Source: Alteromonas macleodii ATCC 27126 (GTDB taxonomy: Bacteria > Pseudomonadota > Gammaproteobacteria > Enterobacterales > Alteromonadaceae). From it: 64,000 nucleotides of DNA. Position 1 is the stretch's first letter, and every line of letters starts with the position of its first letter. This document shows positions 58,393-64,000 of this stretch, in pieces. The notes beneath the pieces are model-generated. The model ran no database searches, was not told the DNA's origin, and worked only from the letters and a program-made list of their open reading frames with translations. Where the stretch lies: the NCBI RefSeq assembly GCF_000172635.2, contig NC_018632.1:2728001-2792000 (forward strand). The letters run 5' to 3'. The position numbers were made by a program, and so were the translations under genes.

Positions 58393-60570
58393 TTAGAGAG
58401 GAACACCTGCGAGATGCAACACAAACACATATTCAAGCGCGGTAGACTCGAATCGTTTGAAACGTCCTGAAGCTCCACCGTGACCCGCTTCCATGTCGGT
58501 TTTGAAAAGCAATAAGTTTTCGTCTGTTTTGTATTCTCTTAGCTTCGCCACCCACTTCATTGGCTCAAAGTACTGCACTTGTGAGTCGTGTAGTCCGGTT
58601 GTGACCAACATATGTGGATAGTCTTTCGCTTCAATCTGATCGTAAGGCGAGTAGGAAAGCATATAGTCAAACTCAGCTTTGTTGGCTGGGTTACCCCACT
58701 CGGTATATTCACCGGTAGTCAGCGGAATAGACGCATCGCTCATTGTAGTCACTACATCAACAAATGGAACGTGCGCGCTCACACCTTGATAGAGTTCAGG
58801 TGCCATATTTACGATTGCGCCCATTAATAAGCCACCCGCGCTGCCGCCCATAGCAAAGACGCGGTCTTTGTCTGCGTACTGCTTTGCCACAAGTCCTTTT
58901 GAAACGTCAATAAAGTCAGTAAAGGTATTTATTTTCTGATGCATTTTGCCGTCTTCATACCACTCGCGCCCCAACATTTGACCTCCGCGAATGTGTGCGA
59001 TCGCGACAACAAAACCTCTGTCTATCAAAGATAACCAGCTGCTTCTAAACGTTGGGTCTACAGTCGAACCGTATGAGCCATAGGCGTATTGATATAATGG
59101 ATTGGTGCCGTCTTTCTTAAACTTATCTTTGCGATAAACCAACGAAACGGGAACCGACGTACCGTCTCTCGCTTCAATCATCACGCGCTCAGAGGCATAG
59201 AGAGAGGAGTCAAAAGTGTCAGATACACGGGTTTGTTTCATCACCTCGCTTTCAAGGGTATCTAAGTTGATATCAATGATAGAACCAGGCGTGGTCAACG
59301 AGCTGTAATAAATTCTAAGCTTATTGGTATCCATTTCAGGGTTTGCATTAAAATACGCACCGTAAATTGGATCTTGAGCTGGAATAACTTTCTCTTCGTT
59401 TGTCGTCAGATTGTGAACGACCAAGCGCAGCATCCCGTTTTCTTTTTCTTTAACCACTAAGTGGTTGTTCATTACTTCAATACTTTGAAGGAAAACGTCT
59501 GGACGATGTGCAATCACTTCTTGCCATTTCGACACATCGTTAGTGGCGTCTAATGGTGCTTTCATCACTCTAAAATTCTTCGCACCAATATTGGTCAACA
59601 CAAAATAACCGTCTCTCGCTTTTGCTACACTGTATTCTTGTCCGTCTTCAATGGGCAAGAATACTTTTGTTTGAGACGTTGGGTTATTCGCATCAATCAA
59701 AGTCACACCTGTTTTTTCGGTGTTGTCATGGTGAATGTATATGACACTATCGTCTTTACTTTTACTGATATAGGTATAAAAGGTAGGGTCGCTCTCTTCA
59801 TAAACTAAAACATCTTCGCTTTGAGACGTGCCCAATTTATGGCGATAGACTTGGTATCCCAAAAGAGTCTGCGGGTCTTTCTTCACGTAAAAGAGGTGGG
59901 TATTATCGTTCGCCCAAACTACACTTCCAGACGTACCTTCTAAAACGTCATCAAGCTTTTCTTCACTCTCTAGGCTTTTGACATACACAGTGTAGATGCG
60001 TCGGCTAAGCGTATCTTCAGAATACGCAAGCAACTTGTTGTTGCTGCTTACCGCGTAGCTGCCAATACTGAAATAATCATGCCCTTCAGACATTCGGTTT
60101 GCATCAAGCAATACTTGCGGTTCAGCATCAAGTGAAGGTTTTCTTAAATAAATAGGATACTCATTTTCACCTGAGTAGCTGGTGTAGTACCAGTAACCAT
60201 TGTCGAGAACGGGAACGGTTGAGTCGTCCTTCTCAATCCGAGACACGAGCTCCTCATAAAGCGCTTCTCGGTTTTTCTTAAGAGGAGCCAAAACAGTCTC
60301 AACATAGCTGTTTTCTTGTTCTAAATGGGACAATATCTCTTCATCGGTGCGGGAGTCATCACGCATCCAATAGTAATTGTCATTACGGGTGACACCATGT
60401 GCGGTCATTTCATGCGGCACTTTTTTCGCCACAGGCGCACTTACTTGAGTATTTAGCATAACGGATGGCGCTGCACTTTCAGCTACTTGTTGAGGATTTT
60501 CAGTTTTATTTTCGACGCCACAGCCTGCTACCAAGCCACCTGCGGCAAGTGCTATCCATAGATATTTCAT
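58393..60570 (-). CDS. S9-family oligopeptidase (prolyl oligopeptidase/oligopeptidase B type), lipoprotein
   Basis: This 725-residue protein has a lipoprotein signal (LAAGGLVAGCGVENK, Cys about residue 17). It then has a seven-bladed propeller (about 60-450) and an alpha/beta-hydrolase domain (about 460-725). The catalytic Ser577 is in MGGSAGGLLMGA, with Asp in VTTGLHDSQVQYFEP and His in EAGHGGASGRF. The motif ARDGTSVPVSLVYRKD precedes the hydrolase domain. This fits protease II/oligopeptidase B. Its lipid anchor would place it in the envelope, whereas E. coli PtrB is cytoplasmic. Confidence 0.92.
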   Translation of the reverse strand: MKYLWIALAAGGLVAGCGVENKTENPQQVAESAAPSVMLNTQVSAPVAKKVPHEMTAHGVTRNDNYYWMRDDSRTDEEILSHLEQENSYVETVLAPLKKNREALYEELVSRIEKDDSTVPVLDNGYWYYTSYSGENEYPIYLRKPSLDAEPQVLLDANRMSEGHDYFSIGSYAVSSNNKLLAYSEDTLSRRIYTVYVKSLESEEKLDDVLEGTSGSVVWANDNTHLFYVKKDPQTLLGYQVYRHKLGTSQSEDVLVYEESDPTFYTYISKSKDDSVIYIHHDNTEKTGVTLIDANNPTSQTKVFLPIEDGQEYSVAKARDGYFVLTNIGAKNFRVMKAPLDATNDVSKWQEVIAHRPDVFLQSIEVMNNHLVVKEKENGMLRLVVHNLTTNEEKVIPAQDPIYGAYFNANPEMDTNKLRIYYSSLTTPGSIIDINLDTLESEVMKQTRVSDTFDSSLYASERVMIEARDGTSVPVSLVYRKDKFKKDGTNPLYQYAYGSYGSTVDPTFRSSWLSLIDRGFVVAIAHIRGGQMLGREWYEDGKMHQKINTFTDFIDVSKGLVAKQYADKDRVFAMGGSAGGLLMGAIVNMAPELYQGVSAHVPFVDVVTTMSDASIPLTTGEYTEWGNPANKAEFDYMLSYSPYDQIEAKDYPHMLVTTGLHDSQVQYFEPMKWVAKLREYKTDENLLLFKTDMEAGHGGASGRFKRFESTALEYVFVLHLAGVPL

Positions 60571-60924
60571 TATTATTCCTGTTGTGCACTTTTATTGGCG
60601 CTTTGTTTACCGCCAAGCGATTGAAGACAATCGACTTTTGATCATTGAAGATTTAAGAAAGCAGCTAAACTAAGCGAAGTTTATAAGTAAAGTGAGTATA
60701 TATAATTACGATTTAGGGTCTAGCGTTACTTAACGCGAATGAGACTAAGTAAGGGTTAAAATGTTACAAGATATGTGAAACTGTGTTTCATCGCTGTAAA
60801 TTCACCAACGAGCGTTAGTAGAAAGCGATAAAAAAACGCCGCATATTCAGAAATAATGCGGCGCTTTTGTTGTTTATTGTAAAAGCCGTCGTATGGAAAC
60901 CAACAGCTTTTGGCAGCCTAGTGT
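60571..60924. other. Intergenic region between the S9 peptidase and fadR genes
   Basis: No gene is evident in this 354-bp stretch. It holds the fadR terminator (60837-60863) and must contain the promoter of the S9 peptidase gene. Confidence 0.6.
60837..60863 (-). terminator. Rho-independent terminator of fadR
   Basis: An 8-bp stem CGCCGCAT/ATGCGGCG (60837-60844 and 60856-60863) is followed on the minus strand by a run of seven T, 62 bp after the fadR stop. Confidence 0.88.
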
Positions 60925-61635
60925 TTAGTCGACCAAATCTTTAGGCATGTCATCACGAATAGCAAGCCACACCTTTCCACTTTCTATACCGTACTTTCTA
61001 ACTACTACAGGGACACGGTCGTATTCGCCTTTCTCAGCAACATCAAGCAAGTCTGCGTAATACTTGTTTGCCACGTCGCGTGCTTGTTGGTGCGAGAAGA
61101 AATAGCCACCAATACGCGAGTACAAACCACGGAAACCGTTCATCATCAAAACAAATACGTTATTGTTAGACGCTAACGCCAAGTCATGTGACATTTGATA
61201 GTCGAACTGGGCAAAAGCTAAACCTTCTTGCTCCACATTTTTATAACGGGCAATAATTTCAGCAGACTCTTGAGGGTTGTTTCGAATTGCGCCTCGAATG
61301 AAAACCGCACTTAAATTAGTGCGCGCTGCTAATAAATTATCAACCAGTTCAGGGATCCCTTCTTGGTCTAAACGAGCGAGAGTTTCTAAAATGTTTAACC
61401 CACACGTTTCCCAGAAATTGTTAACCTTGGTCGGCTTGCCGTGTTGAATTGTTAACCAACCATCACGAGCTAGACGCTGAAGTACTTCACGCAGTGTAGT
61501 ACGCGTTACACCAATTAACTCAGAAAGCTCTCTTTCTGCAGGCAAAATGGTGCCAGGTGGAAATCTTCCACTCCAAATAGATTCAACAATATATTCTTCG
61601 GCGAATCCAGCTGGACTCTGTGCCTTATAAATCAT
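60925..61635 (-). CDS. fadR: Fatty acid metabolism regulator FadR
   Basis: This 236-residue GntR-family protein has the normal FadR length. The N-terminal winged helix begins [20 protein letters not shown] and has [23 protein letters not shown] as the recognition part. The C-terminal acyl-CoA-binding domain has [17 protein letters not shown] and [20 protein letters not shown]. FadR represses fatty acid degradation genes and activates fabA/fabB in the absence of long-chain acyl-CoA. nhaB follows divergently, matching the fadR-nhaB-dsbB order of E. coli. A possible self-site lies at 61668-61684. Confidence 0.95.
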   Translation of the reverse strand: MIYKAQSPAGFAEEYIVESIWSGRFPPGTILPAERELSELIGVTRTTLREVLQRLARDGWLTIQHGKPTKVNNFWETCGLNILETLARLDQEGIPELVDNLLAARTNLSAVFIRGAIRNNPQESAEIIARYKNVEQEGLAFAQFDYQMSHDLALASNNNVFVLMMNGFRGLYSRIGGYFFSHQQARDVANKYYADLLDVAEKGEYDRVPVVVRKYGIESGKVWLAIRDDMPKDLVD

Positions 61636-61667
61636 AACTAATCGCCTGCACGTTATTGTTATTTTGC

Positions 61668-61684
61668 AACTGATTGTACCAGAT
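61668..61684. promoter_or_regulatory. Possible FadR self-regulatory site
   Basis: AACTGATTGTACCAGAT matches about 12-13 of 17 positions of the FadR consensus (AACTGGTCNGACCAGTT). It starts 33 bp upstream of the fadR start codon. The left half-site is degraded. Confidence 0.35.
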
Positions 61685-61727
61685 GCTGTTTTATTATCAC
61701 AATGAATTATGCCTCGTCCACTAAAGC

Positions 61728-61746
61728 TTTTAACAACTTGTTAAAA
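61728..61746. promoter_or_regulatory. Perfect 19-bp palindrome between fadR and nhaB
   Basis: TTTTAACAACTTGTTAAAA is perfectly symmetrical around a central C (9-1-9). It has no T-run or stem-loop context, so it is more likely a protein-binding site than a terminator. The binding protein is unknown. Confidence 0.55.
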
Positions 61747-62065
61747 TTAAAGTGTTATTTCAAACACCATTAAACACTGCTTGTACATTTTATGTTCGAA
61801 ATATTACGTATTTTCAAATTCAATGATAACTATCATAAAAAAAGTGATAAATATTCAGTGACTTTCACATGGTGGGGTCTGTGAATTGCTTTCTCAAGAC
61901 GTTAATATCATGTACGCTTAATTTCCGACTATAATGACAGCAGCAAAACCGCGGTAAGGCGAAATAAATCGCATAGCGCCAGCAGTTTATGTATGCAATA
62001 ACCGGAACTACACAGTATAAAGATGCGCAAAAATGCGTGCTTTGTTGTAAAAGGAACAGGAACTC

Positions 62066-63640
62066 ATGCAAACCTCAATGATCGCGGCGATCTATAAGAA
62101 TTTCCTGGGACATGCGCCCGACTGGTATAAAAAAACCATTATTGCCTTTCTCATTGTTAATCCCTTTATCTTTATGGTGGACCCATATGTAGCGGGCTGG
62201 ACGCTTGTAATCCAATTCATCTTTACCTTAGCGATGGCATTGAAATGTTACCCGCTTCAACCAGGCGGCCTGCTGCTCATCGAAGCGATGTTTATAGGCA
62301 TGACATCGCCTGGCCATATGATGCATGAGATTGAAGTTAACTTAGAAGTGCTATTGCTACTGGTATTCATGGTAGCGGGCATTTACTTCATGAAAGACCT
62401 GCTTATGTACTTGTTCACCAAATTAGTGATTAAGGTTCGCAACAAGTTAATTTTATCCCTATCGTTTATTTTTGCATCTGCATTTCTATCGGCGTTTCTC
62501 GATGCATTAACGGTAGTTGCTGTAATTATCAGCGTTGGTCTGGGCTTTTACTCTATCTATCACAAAGTAGCGTCGGGCAAGGAGTTTCATTCTGATCACG
62601 ACCACACAAGCGACGACGAGCTGGGAAGCCACGACTTAGAAGACTTCAGAGCTTTCCTACGCAACCTTATGATGCACTCAGCGGTAGGTACTGCCCTTGG
62701 TGGTGTTATGACCATGGTAGGTGAACCACAAAACCTGATTATTGCAGACAAGGCTGGCTGGGACTTCGTTGAATTTTTCATCCGTATGGCACCTGTTACT
62801 ATCCCAGTATTCGTATTTGGACTACTTACCACCGTAATTCTGGAAAAAACCGGTATGTTTTCATACGGCGCAAAATTACCTGCAGCGGTAAGACAGATCT
62901 TGGTCGACTATAACGACCATATGGACAAGGGCCGCAGTAAGCGTGAAACCGCTAAGCTGGTAGTACAAGCACTAATAGGTGTTTGGTTAATCATTGGTCT
63001 TGCTACGCACATGGCGTCAGTGGGTCTTATTGGTCTGTCAGTTATTGTACTTGCTACTTCTATGAGCGGTGTTATCGAAGAACACGCACTTGGAAAAGCG
63101 TTCGAGGAAGCACTGCCATTTACCGCATTACTTTGCGTATTCTTTGGTGTAGTAGCCGTTATCATTGACCAAGGCCTTTTCCAGCCGGTAATCCATTGGG
63201 TACTGTCGTTTGAAGGCGAAACGCAAATGGTTATGTTCTATCTTGCTAACGGTGTGCTTTCGATGGTGAGTGACAACGTGTTTGTGGGCTCTGTTTATAT
63301 CACTGAAGTAACAGCTGCTCTACAGGCCGGTCAAATCACACGTGACCAGTACGATATGCTTGCTGTAGCAATCAATACGGGAACCAACTTACCTAGTGTG
63401 GCGACACCAAACGGTCAAGCTGCTTTCCTATTCTTGCTAACCTCAGCCATCGCGCCACTGCTTCGTTTGTCGTACGGCCGTATGGTTATGATGGCATTGC
63501 CATATACCATAGTACTGACCATCGTTGGTTTGTTAGCAACTTACATTGGACTTGCTGATGCTACTCAGGTGCTTTACGACATGCACCTCATTGAACACCA
63601 CACCGCTGCTGAAGCGGGTGCTCAAGCGGTAGGTCACTAG
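62066..63640 (+). CDS. nhaB: Na+/H+ antiporter NhaB
   Basis: This 524-residue protein has 12 or so membrane spans and the NhaB family blocks: [22 protein letters not shown] at the N-terminus, [48 protein letters not shown], and [14 protein letters not shown] near the end. NhaB exports sodium ions in exchange for protons across the inner membrane, which helps at high salt. Its Asp-containing LDALTVVAV motif is the conserved exchange region. dsbB begins 3 bp after the stop. AGGAAC precedes the ATG. Confidence 0.95.
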   Translation: MQTSMIAAIYKNFLGHAPDWYKKTIIAFLIVNPFIFMVDPYVAGWTLVIQFIFTLAMALKCYPLQPGGLLLIEAMFIGMTSPGHMMHEIEVNLEVLLLLVFMVAGIYFMKDLLMYLFTKLVIKVRNKLILSLSFIFASAFLSAFLDALTVVAVIISVGLGFYSIYHKVASGKEFHSDHDHTSDDELGSHDLEDFRAFLRNLMMHSAVGTALGGVMTMVGEPQNLIIADKAGWDFVEFFIRMAPVTIPVFVFGLLTTVILEKTGMFSYGAKLPAAVRQILVDYNDHMDKGRSKRETAKLVVQALIGVWLIIGLATHMASVGLIGLSVIVLATSMSGVIEEHALGKAFEEALPFTALLCVFFGVVAVIIDQGLFQPVIHWVLSFEGETQMVMFYLANGVLSMVSDNVFVGSVYITEVTAALQAGQITRDQYDMLAVAINTGTNLPSVATPNGQAAFLFLLTSAIAPLLRLSYGRMVMMALPYTIVLTIVGLLATYIGLADATQVLYDMHLIEHHTAAEAGAQAVGH

Positions 63641-63643
63641 TCT

Positions 63644-64000
63644 ATGCGTGGAATCATTCACAGCGTTAGCCAATGGGCAGAGCACAAGTCTTCATGGCTT
63701 GTGCTTTTCGCCACGTCATTGGCATTAGAAATTGCTGCGCTTTACTTTCAGTATGGCATGGGTTTAAAGCCGTGCATTATGTGCATTTATCAACGAACCG
63801 CCATGTACGGTATTGTGTTGTCAGCACTTATTGTCGTTATTAAAAACAATGGCTTTACACGCATGCTTGGTTTCGCTGGTTGGGCTGTATCTGCAGGATG
63901 GGGCTTCTTAATTGCCAAAGAACACGTTGGCATTCTCAATGCTGCGAACCCATTTTTTGCCAGCTGCGAAATTGTGCCAAACTTCCCTTCGTGGTTACAA
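63644..64000 (+). CDS. dsbB: Disulfide bond formation protein DsbB (partial, C-terminus outside window)
   Basis: An ATG at 63644, 3 bp after the nhaB stop, opens a frame that runs to the window edge (119 codons). It begins MRGIIHSVSQWAEHKSSWLV. It has the first membrane span, then the quinone-active CIMC pair in KPCIMCIYQRTAMYG, further spans, and SCEIVPNFPSWL, which is the region of the second periplasmic Cys pair. DsbB reoxidises DsbA using quinones. The fadR-nhaB-dsbB order is conserved in gammaproteobacteria. Confidence 0.92.
   Translation, partial: MRGIIHSVSQWAEHKSSWLVLFATSLALEIAALYFQYGMGLKPCIMCIYQRTAMYGIVLSALIVVIKNNGFTRMLGFAGWAVSAGWGFLIAKEHVGILNAANPFFASCEIVPNFPSWLQ

Larger units (their letters stand above)
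61636..62065. other. Divergent control region between fadR and nhaB
   Basis: This 430-bp stretch has no credible gene. It contains a partial FadR-like site (61668-61684), a perfect 19-bp palindrome (61728-61746) and a smaller TGATA/TATCA dyad near 61824-61835. Both the fadR and nhaB promoters must lie here. Confidence 0.6.

Overview
The window looks like chromosomal DNA of a marine gammaproteobacterium of the Alteromonadaceae, most likely Alteromonas. The base composition is moderate. Gene order also fits: pdxB-asd next to fimV, fabR/fadR-type fatty acid genes, fabB-mnmC and yfcL-epmC sets, and fadR-nhaB-dsbB as in other gammaproteobacteria. Oxidative and lipid metabolism genes are abundant. 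I see no rRNA, tRNA, insertion sequence, prophage or CRISPR array. Almost all of the window is coding.

Layout. 1-4672 (minus): the N-terminal 1557 codons of a giant FimV polar hub protein whose cytoplasmic part is a very acidic, internally repeated region. 5193-7441 (minus): asd and pdxB. 7679-9300: a class II aldolase divergent from a Crp/Fnr regulator. 9368-9864: a ParDE toxin-antitoxin pair whose toxin is frameshifted. 10219-13339: fabB, then an acyl-CoA synthetase split in two frames at an A_AAA_AAG heptamer. 13515-16853: a secreted Kelch protein and MnmC. 16978-19148: three tandem FlgO-family lipoprotein paralogues. 19559-23199: an accessory block of three GNAT acetyltransferases, a VOC protein, a DUF2938 membrane protein with a divergent CX7C MerR regulator, and an SDR. 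23319-26956: a ModF-like double ABC ATPase, and a COG0523 GTPase plus DUF1826 pair behind a Zur-like box. 27038-29237: a GlxA-type regulator with two isochorismatase-family hydrolases. 29320-37836: an AtoE-like transporter, a 1414-residue propeller hybrid histidine kinase and an M16 protease. 38041-40330: yfcL, an ATP-NAD kinase-like gene and epmC. 40485-42941: an FFLEELY-motif protein, a thioesterase and a retropepsin-like membrane protein. 43005-53311: HopJ family, fadH, a dienoyl-CoA isomerase-like crotonase, TetR, a GMC oxidoreductase, an unknown protein, WS/DGAT, TetR and DUF445. 53723-58216: a patatin with DUF3336, a degenerate HD-GYP protein, and a PhaF/PhaI-like phasin pair. 58393-64000: an S9 peptidase, fadR, nhaB and partial dsbB.

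How the genes work together. A lipid theme runs through the window: fatty acid synthesis (fabB), activation (acyl-CoA synthetase), auxiliary beta-oxidation of unsaturated acids (fadH plus a dienoyl-CoA isomerase-like crotonase), short-chain fatty acid uptake (AtoE-like), neutral-lipid synthesis (WS/DGAT), lipid hydrolysis (patatin), granule-type proteins (phasins) and the regulator FadR. A second theme is small regulatory modules with readable operators: a Zur-like box before the COG0523/DUF1826 pair, a MerR promoter with a 19-bp spacer before DUF2938, tandem repeats between a TetR gene and the crotonase gene, and a FadR-like site before the GMC oxidoreductase.

No single wholly new multi-gene system stands out. 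The best leads are the FimV acidic repeat expansion, the slippery-heptamer split acyl-CoA synthetase, the MerR CX7C/DUF2938 module, the degenerate HD-GYP protein next to a patatin, and the triple FlgO array. All assignments come from reading the sequence and from recalled family motifs. No database search was run.
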